Assembly (NCBI GenBank): GCA_003427395.1
Contig: BFEA01000379.1
Span: forward strand, 262,386-282,844
Length of the DNA stretch: 20,459 nt
Direction: 5' to 3'
Source of the DNA: Chara braunii
Lineage: Eukaryota > Streptophyta > Charophyceae > Charales > Characeae
The position numbers were made by a program, and so were the translations under genes. How positions within the stretch are numbered: position 1 is the stretch's first letter; the number at the start of each line of letters is the position of its first letter. This document shows positions 9,461 to 16,965 of the stretch, one piece after another. Under the pieces are notes generated by a model that was not told where the DNA came from, did no database searches, and saw only the letters and a program-made list of their open reading frames with translations.

Positions 9461-9469
9461 AAGGGGGGG
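9461..9469 (+). promoter_or_regulatory. Element 1 polypurine tract
   Basis: AAGGGGGGG, three bases before the 3' LTR start, in the normal position to prime plus-strand cDNA synthesis. It follows the last Pol stop by about 30 bases. Confidence 0.8.
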
Positions 9470-9472
9470 TAG

Positions 9473-10600
9473 TGTAATGACCCGCCATAACACGGACTGA
9501 GAACACTATTTCTGTGTTCTGCCGATGGAATGGATACCTTGCTGAGATTCCCGCATTCTGCTGAGTTTTCTAAGTCTGTGTGTGTGCGTGCTTGATGACC
9601 TGCGTGCATGTCTGAGTGCTTGTCGGCATGAGTGTGTGTGTGACCCGCAAGGGTACTTGCTTGTTTGGGAGGCCCGTAGGGCCGGTACTTACCTATGGTC
9701 GTGACATTGAGGGTTGGTGGAGGGAAAACACTAGAGGCCCGTGACACTTAGAGCAGCGGAAAAACACTCAAGTAGCATGTAGGTGGTACCGCAACCAGTA
9801 GAAGTATATGTGCCAGGTACTCGAGGCCGAGCAGAAGAAGACAAAGTTGGCATTTTCAGAGACCCAGTAGCGGTAGGCTAGGCCTAGGCGGGTACCAGTC
9901 CATCCAGTCTGAGTCTAGGGCCTGTACGGGCAATATCAGAGTCTGCAATGATGTTTCCCTCCGAAAGGGAGGAGGTACCGGTTGCCTGGGAGGCCGAGCG
10001 GCCTGGAAGTCACCGCCCAGGACGCAGGTAGGCCACTATATCTTGAGGCTGAGCGAAGAGCCCAGCCTCATTCTTCAGTGTGCAAGTTTGGCGACATGCT
10101 GCTGGAACGCTGGCTGGAGGAGCGCTGGCTACTACAGCACTGCTGGGAGGAAGAAGCCCGGGAGCTTCCACCTTGGCTATGGTGGAGCTCTACCAATATG
10201 AGGAGGAGGGAGAAGTGGACCAAGGAGGAGAGTGGCGTGGTACCTACCTGGCTATGGTGGACACCATCTTCATCACCTTGTTAGGTGCTGCATCTGGAAG
10301 GCCCCAGTTGGGGTAGTGCCGCATCAAGGAAGCTCGGGACAGAGTCAGGCATGGCGGGTGAATGGGCAGCGGCATAGCTGCCTGATGTTGACCTTGGACA
10401 AGAGGCAGCGACATAGCTGCTTTGGGTTGTCCTTTGGACAGGAGGGTAGAGCCCTCAGTACTCCGCCATAGCCTCGGCCTACATGAAGCGGAAGAGGAAG
10501 GGTGGCCATGGCCACCGTGGACCTCGTGTTGTGCCTGCAGTAGAAGAGGGATTCGGACACTGATTCTGGTTCAGCCATTCAACATTATTAATGTTATTTC
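9473..10600 (+). repeat. Element 1 3' LTR (right end uncertain)
   Basis: Starts TGTAATGACCCGCC directly after the polypurine tract. The first 320 bases or so are also present, diverged and inverted, near 10.82-11.19 kb, which supports repeat status. It contains TG-rich runs (about 9579-9645) and GTAAG/GTACC-type motifs. The right end is not visible because the 5' LTR is missing; no clear ATTACA terminus was found. ORFs in it (9982-10284, 10080-10316, 10345-10578 minus) show no domain and are not called genes. Confidence 0.65.
10366..10443. repeat. 39-bp imperfect tandem duplication in LTR region
   Basis: GCAGCGGCATAGCTGC at 10366 recurs as GCAGCGACATAGCTGC at 10405, and the following bases are also related (CCTTGGACA against CCTTTGGACA). 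Two copies, offset 39 bp. No function is evident. Confidence 0.75.
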
Positions 10601-10688
10601 TTGTTTGATTAAGAGGGGAGGAGATAAGGAGGAGGAGAGTGGTTGGCGAAGAAGAAGAGCATTGTCATTGGCCTATGCTGGAGTACAT

Positions 10689-10788
10689 CATCTTCTTCTT
10701 CTTTCTTTCTTCTTCTTTCTTTCTTCTTCTTCTTTCTTTCTTCTTCTTTCTTTCTTCTTCTTCTTCTTCTTTCCCTCTCTCTCCTCTC
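10689..10788. repeat. (TTC)n/(TTTC)n microsatellite
   Basis: An interrupted polypyrimidine tract alternating TTC and TTTC units, ending in CT-rich sequence. It creates Phe/Ser-rich plus-strand ORFs and an Arg/Lys/Glu-rich minus-strand ORF (10609-10812), all artefacts of the repeat. Confidence 0.95.
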
Positions 10789-10825
10789 AAGTTCATTCAT
10801 TTCTTTTCGCAATTGGACGGCATTG

Positions 10826-11188
10826 TACTTCCTGATGAATGCATACTTGTAAATGGGCCAGGATCGTAATATCTTTTGCCTAACTACCCACTATTTGAGT
10901 GCTTTCATCCTGTGTGGGCCTACACTACTCTCATATCCCGCTGCACCCTCACAACAACAGGGCGACAGGTAAGTACCAGGACCACAGGCCTCTCCAGCAC
11001 ACAAGTACCCCGGCGGGTCACACACACACATGCAATCATGCAGGCAGGCAAACACATGGAAACTCAGCAATCATACACACTCAGAAACATCAGCAGAGCA
11101 CGGAAATCTCAGCAAGTACGTCAATCAAGCAGTCCTACTCATAAAATAGCAAGTTCCTCCATCTGCCATTTTGCAGGTCATCATCACA
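10826..11188 (-). repeat. Diverged inverted LTR related to element 1 LTR
   Basis: Read on the minus strand from 11188, this region follows the order of the element 1 LTR. It starts TGTGATGATGACC, continues through a block matching CTGAGATTTCCG/GCTGAGATTCCCG, then TGTGTGTGACCCGC (here about 11007-11020), GTACTTGC/GTACTTGTG and GGTACTTACC, then a gcactcaaatag stretch matching acactcaagtag near 9760. Identity is moderate, so it is a related family or an old copy. No polypurine tract or coding region sits next to it, so it is best seen as a solo LTR or remnant. Confidence 0.6.
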
Positions 11189-11220
11189 CAGGCAAGTTAT
11201 CCCTGGTTTCTTCAGGGCAA

Positions 11221-11325
11221 AAGTCTTTCATGCTTTGGTGTTTTTGAGGTCTTTCATTCTTTGGTGTTTTTGAGGTCTTTCATTCTTTGGTGTTTTTGAG
11301 GTCTTTCATTCTTTGGTGTTCTGAG
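11221..11325. repeat. 26-bp tandem repeat, four copies
   Basis: The unit GTCTTTCATTCTTTGGTG plus TTTTTGAG repeats with exact 26-bp spacing (GTCTTTCA at 11223, 11249, 11275 and 11301). The first copy has one change (CATG for CATT) and the last ends in TTCTGAGG. It gives a minus-strand repeat peptide in a chance ORF. A young minisatellite. Confidence 0.93.
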
Positions 11326-12314
11326 GCTGTAGCTCAGGACGCTGGCCCAGTTCCCAGCACATGCTGCTCCCCATGAAATGGACTGAGCCATGCACTGTGT
11401 AGGGGTGACCGTGGACTGCGGATGGACACTGGGATGTTTCTCAAGAAAAAAGAAAAAGGGTTCACATGTAAGAGGCCTTGTTCCGTGGACTCTGCAGTAG
11501 TGGCGGTTGAAAAAGAAAGAAGGAAAAACCACCAGTATTTCGCTCTGCTATTCGTTTTTGGTCCGGGGCATTACCGCGCCGCATCTTTCAGAGATCGGCC
11601 TCCGGGGCAAAATGGCTGGCAGCGCCCGCGTTGGTTTGTTTCTTTTTGGCACGCAGTGTTTCCCACCCCTGAGAAAAGTGCCTCGGAAGTACTGGTGGTT
11701 TAAGAGGCAGTGTTCATTGGGTTGAGGTGTTGAGGATTGGACTGGATTTGGAGATCAGAGGTTGATATCGGGGTCGATTGCATTTGTTTACCACAGCTAT
11801 TGGCATGATTTTCTCGTGCTTTGTCGGAAATTTTCTTCACTCTTTCAGAGATGGCCGCTACTAAACTCCCCATATTATCTGCAGTCCCCTCTGGAATTTC
11901 AGACAACGGTTCTGCTTCGCCTGTTTCTGGCACTCCTGCTGCTGTGACAGTGGTCCACAGCCTGACCCACATGAGAGAACGACAAGTTCCACTACCACGT
12001 GGCCACAACATGACTGCTGCGAGCAAAACAACAAAGCATGGACAGCGAACCATCTGTGGCAAACCCATGAGCGCAAGGCTCCGCACTCTTCTGCCCTTCA
12101 AGCGACCATGCTTCTGACAGGCATCAGAACTGGATGTCAGTGGCACAACCATTTTGCTGTTGATCTTTCTCCTTCTCTTCCTCCTACTAGTCCAATTTTC
12201 CTGCAAGCAGCACACACAAGTGTACATCCTGTATTTATCAGAAAGTCAGAACTTATAAAGAGGGCAATTGAGAACTTATCAACAACAGAAAGCACAGATC
12301 AAAATTTATAATGA
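11326..12314. other. Unassigned region with two overlapping ORFs
   Basis: No known domain is recognised. A 175-codon minus-strand frame (12227 to 11700) is the longest ORF outside the mobile elements. It has a basic N-terminal patch (RRKRRRKINSK), a short hydrophobic stretch (FVVLLAAVMLW) and a polar tail. On the opposite strand a 98-codon frame (11821-12117) contains a sensible ATG at 11850 and an Arg/Pro-rich end. At most one can be real; neither shows splice, promoter or domain support. Either could be an exon of an unknown gene or decayed repeat. Confidence 0.2.
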
Positions 12315-12329
12315 TGAAAACCATGAGCT
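12315..12329. repeat. Target-site duplication of the U6 insertion, left copy
   Basis: TGAAAACCATGAGCT, immediately before the first base of the U6 sequence, is repeated exactly at 12487-12501. A 15-bp duplication is typical of LINE-type target-primed insertion. Confidence 0.9.
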
Positions 12330-12431
12330 GTCCTCTGAAGCATCTGTTCAAATTTGGAACGATACAGAGAAGATTAGCAAGGGTCCTGCACAAGGATGAC
12401 AAGCATAAGTCCAGAAATGGTCCAAAATTTT
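12330..12431 (+). pseudogene. U6 snRNA retropseudogene portion
   Basis: U6 snRNA is the catalytic RNA of the spliceosome. This copy is about 102 nt, the standard length. It contains an uninterrupted GGAACGATACAGAGAAGATT core (12356-12375) with the ACAGAGA box and the AGC triad just after. CAAGGATGACAAGC, GCATAAGTCC and AGAAATGGTCCAAAATTTT then follow the plant-type U6 3' half. Changes are concentrated in the 5' stem-loop (GTCCTCTGAAGCATC in place of a GTCCC-UUCG-GGGAC type hairpin) and in the internal stem-loop. The exact target-site duplication starts at its first base, so it is an inserted copy without its own promoter rather than a native gene. Confidence 0.88.
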
Positions 12432-12486
12432 GGAGTGGGGCGATGTCGCTTGTCACCCCTTTTATTTCGTTTTTTTTAGAAAAACT
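12330..12486 (+). mobile_element. Chimeric U6-plus-tail retrocopy
   Basis: The whole segment between the two 15-bp duplications is U6 followed by a 55-bp non-U6 tail (12432-12486): GGAGTGGGGCGATGTCGC, then TTGTCACCCC, then a T-rich stretch and TAGAAAAACT. Known U6 chimeras in other eukaryotes arise when a LINE reverse transcriptase switches from its own 3' end to U6 RNA, giving U6 fused to a LINE or SINE tail. By that model the tail is the 3' terminus of an unidentified retroposon. GGGG and CCCC blocks in it could pair as a small hairpin. The tail does not recur recognisably in this window. Confidence 0.75.
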
Positions 12487-12501
12487 TGAAAACCATGAGC
12501 T
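12487..12501. repeat. Target-site duplication of the U6 insertion, right copy
   Basis: Exact second copy of TGAAAACCATGAGCT, directly after the AGAAAAACT end of the insert. The next base differs from that after the left copy, so the repeat ends here. Confidence 0.9.
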
Positions 12502-13840
12502 TTTCGACAGTACAGACAAAGGGTTTGGCTAGGCAAGCCAGGCTTTGCACACTCGTGCTATGCAGCAAGGACGAAAACTATTCAGCAGACAACCACAACC
12601 CTGCGGCGAAGGTTCACATTACATAAAAGATGAGTTACCGAGATGAACTTGGACAGGGTTCGATGATTGATTCCAGTGCCCGCTTCTTCTATCTGCCATA
12701 CATCTTCAGACTAGCCACGCTAGGAGACTATAGACTAGCCAGTCTAAGAGACAGTCCCTACTTTGTTATGCCTATGTGTAGGTTTTGCAATCCAACCCAC
12801 TCCATCTTCAGACAATAACCGGACAAACTTATTTATCTAATTACCGATTGACAAGGCACAACTGTTCTAAATTCTAATACATAATAATAACATCCTGATC
12901 ACACTAAACCATCAGTAGCCGTAGCTGCAGAACAACAGAAAGACAAGCGAAATTTGCAATTGTTCTCAGGAGATGACCACACAGTAAGCACCCACCCATC
13001 TCTCGCTACCCTCTCTCCCAACCCTTGAACTGACGGCCGACTTGGGTGAACTACGTGCACAGACATACGCAGACCCATTCTGTGAATATGTACTCAACCT
13101 AGGGGTTAACCCTACAACGTTACTTACTGATGTGCTGTATGTCTCAAGAATTATTCAACATTGCGACAGGATGACAGCTCAAGAATTTTTTAACATCCCT
13201 TTAGGACAATGTGACCAACAACCAAGACCCCTATCCCGCACTAGTGAAGGGTGTCCACTGCGTGCATGAAGGTACTGTTCCCACATCATATGCCCTGCCT
13301 CATCATTTTTCGGGCCTTTCGCATACATCAATTATATCCGACCTGCACCGCCCAAACTCCGATGACTCTCAAGGTTGATCACCACTCCCACCAAACAATT
13401 GAGACAACTCTCAACACAACAATTGGTTGGTTGGTTGATTAGACCACCAGTACATCCAACTCTTTTTGCCGAGGCGCATTCCCCCTGCTCGCCAAGCTTT
13501 AACGAAACGCTAGCGCGACATTTTTTTATCTGGCTGCCGCCAGCCATTTTGGTCGGGTAGCACTGTTCTCCCGTTTTTTTTCGGGACAACTCATTTTCGA
13601 CTCTCAAGTTTGCCTGGGCGGTGCACTGGCGGTTAAGTCAACACATTTTTCAAAGGCTCATCTTGTTCTCTTGAAAAAAAACTTTCTTTTTTTCCCTCAC
13701 CTGAAGCTTAACTTGTGTATTTCTTTTACTCTCTCACCAACACAACTTCCGTTTCGCGTATCAACTTTCACTCTTACATTGAATTCGGTTGCCCTTACAT
13801 TGAATTCGGAAATCAAGATTTGGCATTTGTTTTTCTTCTT
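12502..13840. other. Unassigned intergenic DNA with small repeats
   Basis: No gene is recognised. It holds an imperfect 24-bp tandem pair (AGACTAGCC at 12708 and 12732). It also holds a 21-bp-spaced duplication of CTTACATTGAATTCGG (13773-13788 and 13794-13809). ORFs at 13042-13269, 13332-13607 (minus) and 13375-13560 are short and without domains. AT-rich and T-run segments occur near 13520-13700. Confidence 0.45.
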
Positions 13841-14225
13841 GCGAGGATCTGTGTCCTCGGCAGGCCCAAGGGGCCCTGTTGCAAATATGCCCGCCCTAGG
13901 TGAAGGCGGGCCTAACAAAATCACGAGAGGCCCTCAGCTGTCAATTTCGTATTTGGGGTCCAGGCAGTTTCGACGCGCCAGTTGGTTGAGGGAAATACAG
14001 GCCGAGCAGCAAGACATTCCAGGGCCTTCCATGCCTTTCCAAAATGATGCAGGCCCTGGGCGAGATTCGCACGCTCATACACAGACAGTTGGGAGGCCCA
14101 ACCGAATGAGGCCCAGTAGCTGCGACAGAGACGCAGCATCCTGGGGCCTACTGGAAGCTTCTGGGCCCAGCCCCAAGCCAGCCAGGCTGCAAAGGCAGGC
14201 AGGCTCTTTCCATATAGGAAAGAGC
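13841..14225 (+). pseudogene. Element 2 5' remnant, probably Gag-derived
   Basis: The sequence directly before RT is GC-rich and in pieces of open frame. One frame gives MMQALGEIRTLIHRQLGG (from about 14043), and another (13671-14276) continues across the region. There is no capsid, CCHC knuckle, protease or RT N-terminus, so most of gag and protease and the start of RT are deleted. The left boundary and any 5' LTR could not be found; assignment to element 2 rests on position. Confidence 0.4.
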
Positions 14226-15065
14226 TCGCGCACAACTCGACGATTTGTTGGCCAAGGGCTGGATCCGCCCGAGTAGCTCCCCATATGGAGCACCAGTTCT
14301 CTTCGTCACGAAGAAGAACAAGGATCCACGATTGTGCATCGACTACCGCAAGCTCAACGCGCAAACCGTCAAGAATGCGGGGCCGCTTCCTCACATCGAC
14401 GATCTTCTCGAGCGACTGAGCGGTGCAAAGTATTTTTCCAAGTTGGATTTGAAATCAGGATATCATCAAATCTCGATCCGGCCGAACGATCGCTACAAGA
14501 CCGCGTTCAAGACGCGGTACGGGCATTTTGAGTGGGTGGTCATGCCTTTTGGCCTCACCAACGCCCCGACGACCTTTCAGGCGGCCATGACCAATGAGTT
14601 TCGTGCAATGTTGGATCGGTTCGTGCTGGTCTACTTAGACGATATTCTCGTTTATAGCCGGTAATTGGAGGATCATCTGGGGCATCTTTGACGACTGTTG
14701 GAGACGCTCCGCCGAGCCAAGTACAAGGCCAACCGCGACAAGTGTGAATTTGTGCGGCAGGAGCTGGAATACTTGGGCCATTTTGTCACACCGGAGGGCA
14801 TCAGTCCGCTATCGGACAAGATTCAGGCCGTCCAGGAATGGCCGGAGCCTCGGAACGTCACGGATGTTCGCTCGTTCCTCGGTCTTACCGGCTACTATCA
14901 GCGCTTCATCAAAGGCTACTCCAAGATCGCGGCCCACTTGAACAAGCTTCAGTGCGAGGATCGGCCATTTGACTTTGGAGAGGAGGCGCGGGGATCATTC
15001 CTCGCTCTCAAAGCCGCACTATTGTCTGCGGAGTTCTTGCGAATCTACGACCCGCTCGCGCCTAC
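14226..15065 (+). pseudogene. pol: Element 2 reverse transcriptase
   Basis: Starts mid-domain at [20 protein letters not shown], then [60 protein letters not shown] and [15 protein letters not shown] is at 14632-14643, with both catalytic Asp intact. A TAA at 14662-14664 and a TGA at 14689-14691 interrupt it. The frame then continues with LETLRRAKYKANRDKCEF, YLGHFVTPEGISP and FLGLTGYYQRFIKGYS. A frameshift near 15060 moves into RNase H. The two stops and the shift make it a pseudogene, but substitutions are few, so the insertion is younger-looking than element 1. Confidence 0.93.
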
Positions 15066-15301
15066 GTGTGTCACACGGATGTGTCAGGCTATGGCATTGG
15101 TGCAGTTCTCGAGCAACATGATGGTGTGGACTGGCACTCGGTCGAGTACTTCAGCAAGAAAGTGCCCCTCGTGCATTCCATTGACGATGCACGCAAGAAG
15201 GAGCTCCTCGCCTTCGTCCACGCGCTCAAGCGGTGGCGACGCTTCCTCCTTGGTCGAAGCCAATTTTGCTGGGTAACGGACAACAATCCGTTGGTCTTCT
15301 A
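15066..15301 (+). pseudogene. Element 2 RNase H, truncated
   Basis: HTDVSGYGIGAVLEQ supplies the first catalytic Asp, ARKKELLAFVHALKRW the Glu, and WVTDNNPLVFYK a further Asp. The sequence then breaks off: the ADALSR-like end of RNase H is missing and the filler begins near 15302. Confidence 0.88.
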
Positions 15302-15432
15302 CAAGCGGCAGCGGAATTCACGCGCTCAAGCGGCAGCGGAATTCACGACGCTTCCTCCTTGGTCGAAGCCAATTTCGCTGGGTAACGAGCTCCTCGCCTT
15401 CGTCCACGCGCTCAAGCGGCAGCGGAATTCAG
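15302..15432. repeat. Scrambled templated filler at integrase deletion
   Basis: About 130 bp of patchwork copies of the adjacent RNase H region. 15345-15386 copies 15237-15278 with one base changed. 15387-15419 copies 15201-15233. A block ending GCGGCAGCGGAATTCA appears three times (about 15304-15320, 15330-15345 and 15415-15430). Original order and copy order differ. Between RNase H and the integrase C-terminus this replaces the whole zinc finger and DDE core, as expected of error-prone end joining or template switching with local copying. Confidence 0.85.
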
Positions 15433-15856
15433 CCTTGGACAAGACATCTCTCGCAAGCTCCTTCCGAAATGGATGGGGCCGTGGCCGATCATTGAGCCCG
15501 CTGGGGACGCACCTGAAGGACCTTCCTTCACGATTCAGGTGCCTAGCTACCCAGTCTTTCATTGTTCCAAATTGGCTCTCTACACGCCAGCGGAACATGA
15601 CGATTTTCCCGGGAGACGTACGCAAGACCCACCTTCTATGGATGGTTTTCAGGAGGTCGGCGACATCATCTCCCAGCGACGCTACGGCAACAAGCCAACT
15701 GAGTATTTGGTGCATTTTGCCTACTGCACACATCGAGCTAACTGTTGGTTAACCCGTGCGGAACTGCAAGCGACAGCTCCAGACGTTCTCGCACGCTACG
15801 AACGCAAGATGCAAGGCAAGCCGGTTTCTTCTGCTCCACGCCGCGCCCGCGTCTAG
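15433..15856 (+). pseudogene. Element 2 integrase C-terminus and chromodomain
   Basis: Open frame to a TAG at 15854-15856. It begins LGQDISRKLLPKWMGPWPII with the GPY/F-type module (GPW intact), then FTIQVPSYPVFHCSKLALY, the conserved lP..hpVFHvS.L.p. segment. DGFQEVGDIISQRRYGNKPT, EYLVHFAYC and CWLTRAEL follow, a chromodomain-like pattern including the eYLV strand and a Trp at the third strand. A short tail ends the protein. This part is intact but has no integrase core attached. Confidence 0.85.
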
Positions 15857-15905
15857 GTTCCACCTTCAGATTGTCGGCTTCGGCCCCGCCCCGGCTTGAC
15901 TTCAT

Positions 15906-15918
15906 AAGGAGGGGGGGG
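15906..15918 (+). promoter_or_regulatory. Element 2 polypurine tract
   Basis: AAGGAGGGGGGGG immediately before the LTR start TGTTACATG. Position and composition are those of the plus-strand primer. Confidence 0.88.
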
Positions 15919-15939
15919 TGTTACATGCAGCGTGTGCAC

Positions 15940-16096
15940 ACGGGCCATTTTGCAAGCCCGACGGCCATTTTGCAGGCCCGACGGTTTTCAGGCCAAAAGC
16001 CTGAACTTCAGGCCGAAAGCCTGAACTTCAGGCCGAAAGCCTGAAATTCAGGGCTTACAGGCCCCCTGTCGGCTCAGCCCGAAAGCCTGAAGTTCA
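15940..16096. repeat. Palindromic tandem repeats in element 2 LTR
   Basis: First comes a two-copy 21-bp unit, GGCCATTTTGCAAGCCCGAC then GGCCATTTTGCAGGCCCGAC (about 15943-15983). Then three 20-bp copies: GGCCAAAAGCCTGAACTTCA (15991-16010), GGCCGAAAGCCTGAACTTCA (16011-16030) and GGCCGAAAGCCTGAAATTCA (16031-16050), with a fourth weak copy at 16077-16096. GCCTGAA-C-TTCAGGC is a perfect 7-bp inverted repeat spanning unit junctions, so the array can form repeated hairpins. Confidence 0.9.
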
Positions 16097-16166
16097 GGGC
16101 CTATCCCTGGTCGTTTCAGACTAAAAATGGCAACAGACTTTTTAGCCTGAAACGAAGGGCCATTTT

Positions 16167-16188
16167 CGGTCGTTCATCAGAACGACCG
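16167..16188. repeat. 8-bp stem hairpin in LTR
   Basis: CGGTCGTT (16167-16174), loop CATCAG, AACGACCG (16181-16188). Flanking GGGCC (16158-16162 area) and GGCCC extend the potential pairing after an internal loop. It could act at the RNA or DNA level; no known role. Confidence 0.85.
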
Positions 16189-16618
16189 GCCCTGAAACTC
16201 AGGCACCGAACTAGGGTTTCGGAAACAGACTATTATTAGGTTGTTTCCCACGCCAGCCTCAGCAGGCTGCTGCACGCCAGCCCCTGGTACACTTCGGCAT
16301 TGGCAAGAGCTGCCTCCTCGGCCTGACTCGCCTTCCGGTAGTCAGGGGGCAGGCCGAGGTAGTACATAGGACTTCCCAGGCACTTCCGAGGTAGGCAGTC
16401 GATCAGTTGTAGTCTTCAGGATTCGGGAGCAGCACTCTGGAGGGAGCGTTGCAGTGTAGTAGTAGTAGCGTTAGCTAGTAGTCTTCAGCGCTGGGCGCAG
16501 TAGGTAGCTGTAGTCTCCAGCGCTGGGCGCCATAGCTAGGTAGTACTAGAGAGAGAGAGAGAGCTTGGGTGGAGGCCAGAGGTACCTACCTGCAGCGCCG
16601 TTGCTCCAGCTTCGTCTT

Positions 16619-16620
16619 NN
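16619..16620. other. Ambiguous bases NN within the LTR
   Basis: Two N bases split the LTR. On each side the sequence is similar (AGGTACCTACCTGCAGCGCC before, AGGTACCTGCAGCACAGCGCC-like after), so the junction may hide a collapsed or mis-joined repeat. A third N lies at 18646. Confidence 0.9.
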
Positions 16621-16933
16621 AGGTACCTGCAGCACAGCGCCAACATCACAGGTTAGTATCTGGTTCGTAACAGAGAGAGAGAGAGAGTTCTTCTTCTTTT
16701 TCTTCTCAGTCCATCTCTTCTCTCCCTCTCAACTTCTGACTTCACTGCATCTGCAGACTATGAGAGAAGAGATACGGAGCTTGGTGACATTTGATCCAGA
16801 CTCGACTTTTGGGGTTCAGACATGGCAATGAGGGACTAATTGGGATTGGTGACCAAGACTTGGTGTTAACGACATTCCCATCCTTCTCCCTCCTTTCGTC
16901 TGATCCTTATCTCTTCGTCTGTGTATGTATGGA

Positions 16934-16965
16934 CCTGGCGCTTTCTTCCTGTGTACAGCGCCAGG
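16934..16965. repeat. Perfect 9-bp inverted repeat
   Basis: CCTGGCGCT (16934-16942), a 14-nt loop, AGCGCCAGG (16957-16965). GC-rich and without mismatch. It is not followed by a T run, and no gene adjoins it, so it is not called a terminator or miRNA precursor. Confidence 0.9.

Larger units (their letters stand above)
3298..10600 (+). mobile_element. Ty3/gypsy LTR retrotransposon, degraded (element 1)
   Basis: Domain order on the plus strand is Gag with a CCHC knuckle, aspartic protease, RT, RNase H, integrase, chromodomain-like C-terminus, polypurine tract, 3' LTR. RT before integrase defines Ty3/gypsy, and the C-terminal chromo-like segment suggests a chromovirus. The coding region has many frameshifts and stops, so this copy cannot encode a full polyprotein. 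A hAT-like element interrupts gag. The 5' LTR was not found. The right boundary is approximate because the end of the 3' LTR cannot be defined without a second copy. Confidence 0.85.
13841..16672 (+). mobile_element. Ty3/gypsy retrotransposon with internal deletions (element 2)
   Basis: Contains RT, RNase H, a short integrase C-terminal module with chromodomain, polypurine tract and 3' LTR, in Ty3/gypsy order. The family differs from element 1: its RT carries [18 protein letters not shown] and its LTR is unrelated. The integrase zinc finger and DDE core are absent. The copy is non-autonomous. The 5' LTR was not found. Its coding sequence appears more GC-rich than that of element 1. Confidence 0.85.
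15919..16672 (+). repeat. Element 2 3' LTR, 754 bp
   Basis: Begins TGTTACATGCAG after the polypurine tract and ends at TTCGTAACA (16667-16672). TGTTAC and GTAACA are exact inverted termini, with the TG...CA ends of an LTR. Inside lie palindromic tandem repeats (15942-16096), a hairpin (16167-16188), a duplicated TAGTCTTCAGCGCTGGGCGC-like block (about 16480 and 16510), a GA run and a two-base assembly gap at 16619-16620. The right boundary rests on the inverted termini alone. Confidence 0.75.

Noticed and set aside
10609-10812. Minus-strand Arg/Lys/Glu-rich ORF
   Set aside because: Product of the TTC/TTTC microsatellite.
12303-12312. TTATAA box about 24 bases before the U6 start, the position of a plant U6 promoter element
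   Set aside because: It lies outside the 15-bp target-site duplication, so it was in the target before insertion. No TCCCACATCG-type upstream element is present at the expected distance. Coincidence is the simpler reading.
11600-13550. CAAAATGGCTGGC shared in inverted orientation between about 11610 and 13540
   Set aside because: The match covers fewer than 20 bases with no extended similarity, so it may be chance.
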